DNA from: UBA877 sp035506155
Lineage (GTDB): Bacteria; Chloroflexota; Anaerolineae; Anaerolineales; Villigracilaceae
Reading direction: 5' to 3'
Assembly: GCA_035506155.1 (NCBI GenBank)
Contig: DATJPX010000157.1
Coordinates: forward strand, 1-35,781
DNA length: 35,781 nucleotides
Notes under the pieces: generated by a model
The model's database searches: none
What the model saw: the letters and a program-made list of their open reading frames with translations, nothing else
Told to the model about the DNA's origin: nothing
Position numbers and translations under genes: made by a program
Part shown: piece by piece, positions 26,001 to 35,781 of the stretch
Numbering within the stretch: the stretch's first letter is position 1
Layout of the letters: each line of letters opens with the position of its first letter

Positions 26001-27119
26001 ATGCCCCTGCGCGTGCTGTCCGTTTTTGGAACCCGTCCCGAAGCCGTCAAGATGGCCCCGGTGGTGCACGAGTTGAAGCAAACGGAAGGGATCGAAGCAT
26101 CTGTCTGCGTGACGGCCCAGCACCGCGAGATGCTCGATCAGGTGCTCGACCTTTTCCAGATCCGCCCGGATGTGGACCTCGACCTGATGCGCGCCGACCA
26201 ATCCCTGGCGGACCTGAGCGCGGCGATCTTCAAGGACCTCGACCCGGTCCTGGCGAATTTCAAGCCGGACTGGGTGCTCGTGCAGGGCGACACCACGACA
26301 GTGGCGATCACATCCCTGCTTGCATACTACCGCAGAATCAAAGTCGGGCACGTCGAGGCGGGGCTGCGCACGCACGACAAGTGGCAGCCCTTTCCCGAGG
26401 AGATCAACCGGCGGGTGGCGGGGGTGGCGGCGGATCTGCATTTCGCCCCCACGCAGTGGGCCCGCCACAACCTGCTCCGGGAAGGCATCCCGGATCGCGC
26501 CATTGCCGTGACCGGCAACCCGGTCATCGATGCCCTGCAAGTGGTTGCAGAACAAACCCCTCCAGCGGAGATCAAAAAACTCCTCTCCAGCCTGGGGATC
26601 GGCGAGTCGAAACGGCTGATCCTGGTCACCGCCCACCGGCGGGAGAATTTCGGGGTGCCGCTCGAGAGCATCTGCGCAGCGCTTTCCGGGCTGGCGAGCC
26701 GCGGGGATGTGGAGATCGTCTATCCTCTGCACCTCAACCCGAACGTCCAGGAACCGGTCCGCCGGCTGCTCGGGGGCGTGCCGCACGTTACCCTGCTTCC
26801 GCCCCAGGATTACCTTCCGATGATCCACCTGATCCGCCGGTCCACCCTGGTGCTGACCGATTCGGGCGGCATCCAGGAAGAGGCGCCCGCCTTCGCCATT
26901 CCGGTCCTGGTCTTGCGCCAGGTGACCGAACGGCCAGAAGGGGTCAAAGCCGGGGTTCTGAAGCTGGTTGGGACCGACTCCGCCCGGATCGTGAACGAGG
27001 CAAATCGCCTTTTGGAAAACCCCCGGGCATACGCCCGGATGGCCCGGGCGGTCAATCCTTTTGGAGATGGACACGCGGCAGCTCGAATCGTCCAATCTTT
27101 GTTGGCTTTTTGTAGGTAA
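26001..27119 (+). CDS. wecB: UDP-N-acetylglucosamine 2-epimerase (non-hydrolysing)
   Basis: 372 residues, full length. It begins LRVLSVFGTRPEAVKMAP and keeps the family landmarks GDTTTV, GHVEAGLRT, PFPEEINRR, VTAHRRENFG, YPLHLNPNV and LTDSGGIQEEA. The enzyme interconverts UDP-GlcNAc and UDP-ManNAc in the cytoplasm. With the wecC product just upstream it yields UDP-ManNAcA for surface polysaccharide or cell-wall glycan. The glycosyltransferases using it are not adjacent; the glycan operon at 13789-19354 is on the other strand about 5 kb away and may use different sugars. Confidence 0.95.
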   Translation: MPLRVLSVFGTRPEAVKMAPVVHELKQTEGIEASVCVTAQHREMLDQVLDLFQIRPDVDLDLMRADQSLADLSAAIFKDLDPVLANFKPDWVLVQGDTTTVAITSLLAYYRRIKVGHVEAGLRTHDKWQPFPEEINRRVAGVAADLHFAPTQWARHNLLREGIPDRAIAVTGNPVIDALQVVAEQTPPAEIKKLLSSLGIGESKRLILVTAHRRENFGVPLESICAALSGLASRGDVEIVYPLHLNPNVQEPVRRLLGGVPHVTLLPPQDYLPMIHLIRRSTLVLTDSGGIQEEAPAFAIPVLVLRQVTERPEGVKAGVLKLVGTDSARIVNEANRLLENPRAYARMARAVNPFGDGHAAARIVQSLLAFCR

Positions 27120-27137
27120 TTTGTTCTGTTTCATGTA

Positions 27138-27166
27138 TTGTTTCACGGGGGAAGATTGGGTATAAT
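27138..27166 (+). promoter_or_regulatory. Sigma70-type promoter of the secreted repeat-protein gene
   Basis: A -35 TTGTTT (27138-27143), a 17-nt spacer and a perfect -10 TATAAT (27161-27166). Transcription should start at about 27172-27174, which coincides with the GTG start codon at 27174. Confidence 0.75.
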
Positions 27167-27173
27167 ATAGGCA

Positions 27174-28136
27174 GTGAAATCTGGAATACGTATCTTAATA
27201 GTCATTTTATGTGCACTCCTGCTGGCGGCAGGGTGGATGCCGGCCAGAGCCCAGCAGACGAGCGGTCATTATTTTTCCCAAACCGGACATAACATCATCG
27301 GCGAATTCTGGACCTTCTATCAAAGCGTCCCGGATGCCGCCATTCTCTTTGGTCTTCCCCTGACCGAACAATTTCCCAGCGCGGACGGCTCCGGGCTGAC
27401 GGTCCAGTACTTTGAAAAGGTTCGCTTCGAGCTGCATCCCGACCAGCCCATCGGAGGGCGGGTCCTTGTCTCGGCCCTGGGGACGGCCCTCTATAAGCCC
27501 GGACTGAATTCGATCAATACCACCTCGCCGGGGGTCTGCCGGGTGATCAACGGTTTCGGCGTTTGTTACGACTTCCTGACCTATTTCGACCAGCACGGCG
27601 GGCTGGCCCGCTTCGGCAATCCGATCTCGGCTTTCGAATTCCAGCCGGATGGGCGCGTCGTCCAGTACTTCGAGCGGGCCCGCTTCGACTGGCACCCCGA
27701 GCTTCCGGCCGGACAGAATGTCATGCTGGCGGACCTGGGCCGGTTGTATTTCAATGCCCACGAGGACCCGGCCTGGTTGAAAGCCGCCCTGCCGCTCAAC
27801 AACATCCCGGTCCAGTCCTCCCGGCCGCTTTCCCTGCGGACGATGGTCTTCGTGGCGAATGCGGTCACCCTGCCAAGCGATACCCAGCGAATCTTCATCG
27901 TCGTTCAGGATCAGGCGCTCGGACCGGTGGAGGGGGCGACCGGCACGGTCACCATCCATTTCCCGGGCGGGCAGAATCTATCCTACCCGGTCGTCACGGA
28001 TGCCGGCGGCGTGGGCGTCATCTCGACGGTACGCTTTTCGGATCAGCCTGCAGGCGGCCTGGTGACCCTCGACACTGTCATGACGTTCGAGGGCCTGCAG
28101 GCGGCTGCGGCCACATCCTTCCGGATCTGGCGGTAG
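27174..28136 (+). CDS. Secreted protein with two VQYFE-type repeats (Chloroflexi-type), function unknown
   Basis: 320 residues starting at GTG 27174. A Sec signal peptide is clear: basic start, hydrophobic ILIVILCALLLAAG (7-20), and a cleavage site after ARA at about residue 26. Two imperfect repeats of about 70-75 residues follow (about 33-107 and 123-192). Each has an FG.P....F stretch, then VQYFE+.RF+.HP+.P.G..V....LG..LY. I recognise this motif from secreted and lipoprotein-like Chloroflexi proteins; it has no function I can name. The C-terminal part, about 215-320, looks like an all-beta immunoglobulin-like domain. The promoter places the transcript start at the GTG itself, so the mRNA is probably leaderless. 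A terminator hairpin follows the gene. Confidence 0.75.
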   Translation: MKSGIRILIVILCALLLAAGWMPARAQQTSGHYFSQTGHNIIGEFWTFYQSVPDAAILFGLPLTEQFPSADGSGLTVQYFEKVRFELHPDQPIGGRVLVSALGTALYKPGLNSINTTSPGVCRVINGFGVCYDFLTYFDQHGGLARFGNPISAFEFQPDGRVVQYFERARFDWHPELPAGQNVMLADLGRLYFNAHEDPAWLKAALPLNNIPVQSSRPLSLRTMVFVANAVTLPSDTQRIFIVVQDQALGPVEGATGTVTIHFPGGQNLSYPVVTDAGGVGVISTVRFSDQPAGGLVTLDTVMTFEGLQAAAATSFRIWR

Positions 28137-28156
28137 CAGCTCGATCTCTCCAAGAT

Positions 28157-28182
28157 CAGGCGGAGGCGCGTTCCTCCGCCTG
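28157..28182 (+). terminator. Intrinsic terminator after the secreted repeat protein
   Basis: CAGGCGGAGG pairs with CCTCCGCCTG across a 6-nt loop (10-bp stem), 20 nt after the stop codon. The T-tract downstream is weak (AACGATTTAAT). Confidence 0.65.
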
Positions 28183-28198
28183 AACGATTTAATCCCGG

Positions 28199-28204
28199 TA
28201 TAAT
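28199..28204 (+). promoter_or_regulatory. Probable -10 box of the SPFH-selD unit
   Basis: A perfect TATAAT lies 28 nt before the ATG at 28233. GAGGAG at 28221-28226 serves as ribosome binding site. No good -35 is seen. Confidence 0.55.
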
Positions 28205-28232
28205 TATCCATCAACCGAATGAGGAGAATTTA

Positions 28233-29249
28233 ATGAATATTGCTAGCGTGCTTCAAGGATTGGCCACCTTATCCTGGCTGGTCGTCGTCGGTATCATCAT
28301 CCTGGCTGTCGTGCGCGCCAGCCGGGCCAAGCCATTGAAGGGCGCCGTCTCGTTGGTCATCGGGGCGGTCGTCTTTTCCCTGGCGTTGACCACCCTGAGC
28401 GCCGGGTTGGTCTTCCTCCAGGCCGACCAGATCGGCGTCGTCATATCGGCCATCCAGCCGAACGGTTATCGCTCCGAACCGGTTGGCCCCGGCCTGCATT
28501 GGGTGGTGCCCTTCGTCGAAAATGTCCAGGTGTATTCCAAGGCCAAGCAGACCTATACCATGGCGACTGCCGCCACGGAAGGAGCCGTCCAGGGGGATGA
28601 CTCGATCCAGGCCCGGACGAAGGATGGCCAGCAGGTATTTCTCGATGCGTCGGTCATCTATTCCATCGATCCGGCCCAGTTGATCACCCTGCACATTACC
28701 TGGCAGAACCGTTATGAGGACCTGGTGGTCCGGCCGGTGGTCCGGTCCGCCATCCGGGACGCGGTCTCCCAGTACGGCGTCGAGGAGATCGTCAGCACCA
28801 AGCGCGCCGAGCTGGAGCAGACCATCAGCGACGAGATCAAGGCAGGTTTGGCCGCCAACAGCCTGATCATGGACGATTTCCTGCTCCGCAACATCCGCTT
28901 CAGCGACGAATATGCCGCCGCGGTGGAACAGAAGCAGATCGCCGAGCAGCAAGCCCTGCAGGCGGCCTTCGTGGTCGAGCAGAAGAAACAGGAAGCTGAA
29001 CAAGCCCGCCAGGTTGCCCAGGGCCAGGCCGACGCGGCCGTCATCGCCGCCAAGGGCCAGGCCCAGGCTACATTGATCAATGCCCAGGCGCAGGCCCAGG
29101 CGTGGACAGCCCTGGCTGCGGTGCTCCAGAACAATCCCGAAATGTTGACGTACGAATATATCCTGAAGATCGCCCCGAATGTACAGGTGATCTATCTGCC
29201 CAGCGGGACGCCGCTTCTGCTGCCTTCGACGAGCCAGATTCCAAAATAA
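28233..29249 (+). CDS. SPFH/Band 7 (prohibitin-like) membrane protein
   Basis: 338 residues. Two N-terminal hydrophobic segments (about 14-30 and 37-62) precede a Band 7 domain at about 65-240, with VVISAIQPNGYRSEPVGPGLHWVVPFVENVQVYS and VRSAIRDAVSQYGVEEI as prohibitin-like landmarks. Confidence 0.9.
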   Translation: MNIASVLQGLATLSWLVVVGIIILAVVRASRAKPLKGAVSLVIGAVVFSLALTTLSAGLVFLQADQIGVVISAIQPNGYRSEPVGPGLHWVVPFVENVQVYSKAKQTYTMATAATEGAVQGDDSIQARTKDGQQVFLDASVIYSIDPAQLITLHITWQNRYEDLVVRPVVRSAIRDAVSQYGVEEIVSTKRAELEQTISDEIKAGLAANSLIMDDFLLRNIRFSDEYAAAVEQKQIAEQQALQAAFVVEQKKQEAEQARQVAQGQADAAVIAAKGQAQATLINAQAQAQAWTALAAVLQNNPEMLTYEYILKIAPNVQVIYLPSGTPLLLPSTSQIPK

Positions 29250-29260
29250 CAGGAGGTCGA

Positions 29261-30322
29261 ATGTCGGTCGTCCACCCGAGCGGACGCCAGATCAGACTGA
29301 CCAGCTATTCGAACTGTGCGGGTTGAGCCTCCAAGCTCAACGCGGAAACGCTGGCGCAGGTTCTGCGCCCGATCGAAACCATTTTCGACGCTCGCAACTA
29401 TCCGGACCTGCTCGTCGGGTTACAAAGACCCGACGATGCAGCCGTCTGGAGGCTGGATTCGGCGCGGGCGCTGGTGATGACGACCGACTTTTTCACCCCG
29501 GTGGTGGACGATCCTTATGATTACGGCAGCATTGCCGCCGCCAACAGCCTTTCCGATGTATACGCCATGGGTGGCCGGCCCTTCCTGGCCCTTAACGTGG
29601 CTGCCCTCATCCCTGACCTGCCGGCGGAAGTCAACAGCGAGATCCTGCGCGGTGGGGCGGAGAAAGCCCGGGAAGCCGGGGTCGTCATTGCCGGCGGGCA
29701 TACCGTCCAGGACAAGGAGCCCAAGTACGGCCTGGTCGTGATCGGATTCGTCAACCCGAAGAAGATGCTGACCAAGGGCGGCGTCCGCCCGGGGGATGCC
29801 CTGGTGCTGACCAAGCCGCTCGGTTTCGGTGTGACGACCACCGCTTTGAAGCAGGAAAAAGCCCCCGCAGCCGACGTAACGGAAGTCGTTCAGTGGATGA
29901 AGCGGCTGAACAAGGATGCCGGTGCGCTCGCCGTGGAATTCAACCTGCGCGGCGGGACGGACGTGACCGGCTTCAGCTTGCTCGGCCACGCTTCGGAAAT
30001 GGCCGAAGCCTCCGGCCTGGGTCTGCGTTTCAGGCTCCCGGATCTGCCGTTCGTCTCATGTGCCCGCAAATATGCCGATCTGGGAGCCTTTCCCGGCGGG
30101 GCCTTCGATAACCGCCTGCATTTCGAGCCCGGGGTCCGCTTTGCCGATCGGATCGACGAGCAAACCCGCATGCTGCTCTTCGATCCGCAGACCAGCGGCG
30201 GGTTGCTGCTGGCGCTCCCTCCCAAAAAACTTCCCGCCTTCCTGAAAAAGGCCGAAGAGATCGGTCAGCCTGCCTGGGTCATCGGGGAGGCCTTCTCCGG
30301 AAAAGGGGTCGAGGTCCGGTAA
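29261..30322 (+). CDS. selD: Selenide, water dikinase (selenophosphate synthetase), itself a selenoprotein
   Basis: placeholder. Confidence 0.9.
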
Positions 30323-33300
30323 ATGTGGGATCAATTGTCCGTTCCCTGGCAGGCGGCCTTCGAGATGGCCTGGGAAATCGACTGTGACGGAACAGTTCCG
30401 ATCGGCCCTGCTCATCCAGCTTAATTGACGGGTCCCTGATGAATATTGGCCTGGAAATCCTGCTCATCTTTTTATTGATCCTGCTGAACGGCTTCTTTGC
30501 CATGTCTGAGACAGCCATCCTGGCATCGCGCAAGGCGCGCCTGCAGCAGCGCTCGAACGAAGGGGACGCGAAAGCCCACCGGGCCTTGAACCTGGCGGAC
30601 AACCCCAATCGTCTGCTGCCCACCGTCCAGGTGGGGATTACCCTGATCGGAGTCCTGACCGGCGCGGTCGGCGGCGCGGTCATCGCCGAGGCGCTGGCCG
30701 GATTGCTTGGACGGATTTCGGGACTGGCTCCCTACGCCCACACGGTCAGCCTGGCCGTCGTGGTCGTCCTCATCACCTTCTTTTCCATGCTGGTCGGCGA
30801 GCTGGTTCCCAAGCGGCTGGCTTTGCAGAATCCCGAGAATGTCGCCTCAGGAATTGCCGGGGTGATGGCGCTCATGGCTGCGATCCTGTCGCCGGTGGTC
30901 TGGCTGCTGGGTAAGTCTACGGATCTGGTCCTGCGCGTTCTGCGCATCCAGCATGCCGACGAGCCGCCCGTGACCGAGGAGGAGATCCTCGTCCAGCTGG
31001 ACGAGGGCACCCAGGCGGGCGTCTTCCAGGAGGCCGAGCAGGACATGGTGGAAGGGGTGTTCTCGCTCTCCGACCAGCGGATCAATGCCCTGATGACGCC
31101 GCGCAACGAGATCGTCTGGCTGGATATCAACGACTCGGTCGACGAGATCCGCCGGAAGGTCCAAGACAGCCCCTTCTCGCGTTTCCCGGTCGGCGAGGAC
31201 AGCCTGGATAGCGTCCTGGGCGTGGTCAAAGCCAAGAACTTGCTCCTGGCTGACTTGCAGGACGGCCGCGAGCTCAAGAAGATTCTGCGTGAGCCAATCT
31301 ATATCCCCGAGACGGCCTTCGGCTCGCGTGCCCTCGAAATGTTCAAGGAAAGCAAACGCGAATTGATGCTGGTGGTGGATGAATTCGGCGTCGTCCAGGG
31401 CCTGGTCACCCTGGCCGACATCCTCGAAGAGATCGTCGGGGACCTGGAGGCCGAGCCGCAGGCCACCCAGCGCCAGGACGGCTCGTGGCTGCTGGATGGC
31501 ATGCTGCCCAACGACGAGTTCAAGGAGATCTTCAACCTGCGGCGCCTGCCAGACGAAGAGGAATATGAGACGCTGGGTGGATTCGTGATGATGCATTTGA
31601 AGCGCATCCCCCAGGCTGCTGATACCTTCGAGTGGAGCGGGTTGAAATTCGAGGTGATGGACATGGATGACAAGCGCGTCGACAAAGTCCTGGTCACGAC
31701 CGCCTCGGTCCGCCAGCCAGGTCCTGCGCCGGCCAGGCAGGAAAAGAAAAAATGAAGTGCGGGCCCAGCCCGCACTTTTCTTTGTTTCGAGGATTCCCTT
31801 ACTTGTTCAAGCTGATCACGTAGGCGATCAGGTCGGCAATTTGTTGCTGGGTCAGGGCATCGTTGTCGCCCCAGCCGGGCATGTTTCGCCAGGGACTCGG
31901 GCCTTCTGGAACGGAGCCATGCTGGATGAACAGGTCGATATTGGATGCGAAGGTCGCGTAATTCGGATCGACCAGCAGCGGATCGATTGGATTGAGCGGA
32001 GGCACCGTCCCATCGTCTGACCCGGGATTCGGCACCCCGCCAACCCCCTGGTCCCCGTGACAGGATGCGCAGTTGGTTTTGAACAAGGCCGCTCCGGCGG
32101 TGGCATCCCCGACCAGATTGACAGCCGGACCGGGGGCGCCGGGGTTGGAGGGCTCCGGGACTTCATCCACTGACTCTACGGTGGGGGTCAGGTCGTTGGC
32201 CTGGCCGGCAGAAGTCGGTGAAGGAAGTTCCGTGAAGGTGGGGGTCAGGTATCTACCCAGGGTGGGGGCCGGCAGCGTGGCGGGGAGCAGGGTGGGAATG
32301 GGGGTATGGATGACGGCCGCCAAATCGCCTCGCGCGCAGTCATTGTTCACGCCGCAGTTGGCGAAGTAGATCGAGCCGATGAATAGCGCCGCGATCACCG
32401 GCAGGCTGAAGGCGAGCAGGATCATCGCGCTTCTGAAATCACGCTTCATGTGGCCCTCCTATTTCTCCCACAAGGTTCGGACGTAATTCACCACGTCCCA
32501 GCGCTCACGGACCGTCAAGTTTTCATTCAGGGCCGGCATCTTTCCCTGGACGCCTTCCGTGATGGTCATAAAGATGCCCCCGTCGCTCAGGGATTGGACC
32601 GCCAGGCCGGAGAGATTGGCGGGTTTATTCTGCAGGTAGTTGGCGATCGGGCCGTTCCCTTCTCCCTCCGGACCGTGGCACATGTTGCAATTGATTCGGT
32701 AAAGCTCCCGTCCACGAGTGATCGAAGCCGTGTCCGCTGGAACCGGGTTTGTTGGCACTCCCGCCGCGAGGATATAAGCGGGTCCTTCGATCGGGATGGA
32801 ATCGGTTGGGACTGGCAGCGGGTGATACATCGGCTGGAAGGCCGGCTGGATTTCCATGAAGCTGACCCAGTCCACTTTGATGATGTCGTATGAAAATAGC
32901 ATCAGGAAGGCGAAAAGCAGGACGACCACCCCGATCAGGATGGAAAGGCGTTTGAACAGGTCTGATTTCATAGCTGCCTCGCGATTGCCGGGCCGACGCT
33001 CTCGGCGCCCTGGGCCTGCATCGCTGCGATGAATTTGTTCTCATCCTGGCTGGGGCACTTGAAGAGCACGGCGATCTTCCCGTCGCTGACCTCGGGAACG
33101 TATTCCAGCTTGTGGTAAATCGGGAAGTAGCTTTCGAGGAAGACGCCCAGGAAAGCCGTGCCCATCAATCCGAGCATCGACATCTCGAAGACCAGGATGA
33201 TCCCGGGCGGGACCGGATAGACCGGCTGCCCGCCGGTATGGACGGTGAACAGGAAGGGAGTCCCATAGGCCAGGAACAGGCCGAAAAGGAATCCCACGCC

Positions 33301-35781
33301 CGCGCCGCCCAGGGCCAGGCGAGGGACCCGGGTATGGCGTTTCGGTCGCCCAAGCACCCGCTCCAGCACCGGGACGCCCGAGATGACATCCATTTGATCG
33401 TCCGGGATTCCCAGCTTGCGCAGCCGCTCGATCGCGTCCGCCGCCGGGTCGACATCCTTGAAAAGAGCCAGGAGTGTGGTCGTATCAGCCATATGCAATC
33501 CTTTCGACCCTACTCGATCTCGGCCTTCGTCGCCACTTTGGCCTTGCCGAACTTGCGCAGCGAGTGGGCCAGTTGGCCTTCCTGGACCTCCCAGACCGGC
33601 ACCAGTGGGATCAGACGGGAAGCCAGCATGTAGAGCAGCAGGAACAGGGCGAACGTCCCGATCGTCAGGGGGATCTCGACGTGCGGGATATAGATTCGCC
33701 AGGTGTAGGGCATGCGGTTGATCGTCAGGGCGTCCGGGATGATGATGTAGCGCTCGAACCACATGCCGATGTTGATCAGCAAACCCAAGATGAACATGAA
33801 CCAGGGCGTCCGGCGCAGCTTCTTGTTCCACAAGGTCAGCATCGGAATGACGAAATTGAGAATCAACATCGTAAAGAACATCCAGGCCAGCGGACCCGTC
33901 TCGAGGAATTTCTGCAGGGTGCGCGAGATGCTCTCTCCGCCGTACCATTCGACGATGTAGTCGTTGAAGAAGAAATAACCCCAGGTCATGGTGATCATCA
34001 GCATCAGTTTACCCAGGCCGTCGAAGTGTTCCGGCCGGATGAAGTATTTCATATTCTTCATCGTGCTGCTGATGATGAAAAGAACCATGACCACGGCCGC
34101 CAGGCCGGAATGCAGGGCCCCGACGACGAAGTACGGCCCGAAGACCGTCGATGACCAGCCTGGACGGGTGGCCATGGCGAAGTCCCAGGCCACGATCGTA
34201 TGGACAGAGAACATGACCGGCAGGATGGCGAAGGCGAAGATGTTCATGGCGGTCTTCAGGTGGGTCCATTCGCTCTCGGTGCCGCGGAAGCCCAGGGAGA
34301 GGGTACGGTAGAATATCTTGCGCCAGCCGGTCGAGCGGTCCCGCGCCATTGCCAGGTCCGGGATGAGCGGCAGGAACAGGTACATCGTGCTGGCCAGCAG
34401 GTATGTGTTGATGGCCAGGAAGTCCCACATCAGCGGCGAGTGGAAGTTCGGCCACAGGCCGCGCTCGTTGGGGTAGGGAAACAGCCAATAGGACAACCAG
34501 ACCCGGCCGAGATGCATGAAGATGCTCAACCCTGCCTGGACCAAGCCGAAGGTCGTCATCAGCTCGGCTGCCCGGGTGAACGGACGGCGAAACTCGGCTT
34601 TCACCACCCGCAGCAGGGCCGAGACGAATGTCCCGGCGTGGCTGATGCCGATCCAGAAGACCGTGTTGACCAGGAAGATGCCCCAGTACTCGGGCCGGTT
34701 CACCCCGGCGACGCCCAGGCCTTCAGCGATCATGTAGCCCCAGGCGCCGAACAGGCAGGTCAATACGACCAGGATCAGGAACATGGTCACCGCCCAAAAC
34801 TTCCAACTGGTGGTGTGCATGGATTCCATCACCATACCGTTCATCTCGCCGCGCGGCCGCGGGTCGAGCAGGAGGTGTTCCTGGGGATCCTCTTCCTCTT
34901 CGTGCTCGTGATGGGCCGTCGCCCGGGATAATATCGACTTAGCTGTTACCGCCATGGGCCGAGCCTCCCTTGAGATAGGTTACCCTCGGCAGGGTGCCGA
35001 GTTCTTCGAGCATCTTGTAGTTGCGACCGTTGCGGGCCAGTTGGCTGACCTGGGTGTTCGGATCGTCGATCCGCCCGAACGTGATGGCGCTGGCCGGGCA
35101 GGCCTGGGCGCAGGCGGGCTGGACTTCACCGTCCATGACGGCCCGGTTTTCCGAATGGGCCTGGTCTTCCACCCGGCGGATGCGCTGGATGCAGAAGGTG
35201 CACTTCTCCATCACGCCGCGCCGGCGGACGGTCACGTCCGGGTTGAACTGGTTGTTCAGCGGTTCGGGGCGGGTGAAGTCCCGCCAGTTGAAGGCGCGCA
35301 CCTGGTAAGGACAGTTGTTGGCGCAGTAGCGTGTCCCGACACAGCGGTTGTAGACCTGCACGTTGAGCTGTTCGGATTCGCTGTGAACCGAGGCGAAGAC
35401 CGGGCAGACCGGTTCGCAGGGGGCATGGCCGCACTGCTGGCAGAACATCGGCTGGTAGCCGGTGGAGATATTCGGGTAGGTGCCGGTCCAGAAGCGCTCC
35501 GTGCGGATCCAATGCATTCCGCGGCCGTAGCCGGCGTCTTCTTCGCCGACGAAGGGAATGTTGTTTTCCATTGCACAGGCGGTCACGCAGGCCTGGCAGC
35601 CCATGCACAGGTCCTGGTCGATGACCATACCCCATTTGCCCGTTTGATCCGTGGCTTGCGGCAAGGGTGTCGTCATGCTTCTCTCTCCTTATGGCTTTAA
35701 ATTCCCGTAAACGCCGAGCACGCTTTCCATTCGGGACAGGGGACGCTTCTTTCCGGTCTTGGCGATTGTTCCCTTCAGCGC

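Overview
The window is GC-rich, densely coded bacterial chromosome with no phage, plasmid, insertion-sequence or CRISPR signature. The gene content suggests a member of the Chloroflexota, most likely Anaerolineae-like. The main clues are an alternative complex III operon of the actB-C-D-E type, a secreted protein with the duplicated VQYFE..RF..HPE motif that I associate with Chloroflexi secretomes, an XRE-STAND-TPR regulator, a kumamolisin-type protease and a UGA-containing selD. This assignment is inference from gene content; no 16S gene is present.

Layout. 1-1436 (minus): ribosomal protein L9 followed by a double-HTH RodZ-like protein cut by the window edge. 1740-2399 (plus): an OmpR-type regulator whose receiver lacks the phosphoacceptor Asp. 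2388-4635 (minus): an L,D-transpeptidase coupled to an orphan DNA methyltransferase. 4714-5120 (minus): a small SWIM zinc-finger gene with an unusually well-defined promoter, an upstream palindrome and a leader hairpin. 5205-9429 (minus): an MFS exporter, a two-gene glutamine-dependent NAD synthetase and a phenylalanine-hydroxylase-family enzyme. 9604-13693: a STAND ATPase regulator divergent from a sedolisin protease. 13789-19354 (minus): a five-gene, mostly overlapping glycan operon (membrane GT-C glycosyltransferase, methyltransferase, GT2, SDR epimerase, DegT aminotransferase). 19690-22903 (minus): an RNA-centred block of GNAT acetyltransferase, RNase D, a beta-CASP metallo-RNase and tRNA-Ser(CGA) with its own terminator. 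22977-24511 (minus): an NfeD/SPFH pair. 24682-27119 (plus): wecC-wecB for UDP-ManNAcA. 27174-31755 (plus): a probably leaderless secreted repeat protein, a second SPFH protein, selD, a deaminase fragment and a CNNM/HlyC-type transporter. 31799-35781 (minus): alternative complex III genes.

The genes fall into three themes. The first is an envelope theme: LDT cross-linking, nucleotide-sugar and glycosyltransferase genes, SPFH/NfeD membrane organisers and an ion transporter. The second is respiration: the ACIII quinol oxidase module with two mono-haem cytochromes and a separately encoded Fe-S subunit. The third is selenium metabolism: SelD is itself a selenoprotein, with an in-frame UGA at 29324-29326 and a matching bacterial SECIS hairpin. 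A conventional start-to-stop reading loses the first 71 residues of SelD. This is the most important correction for an annotator.
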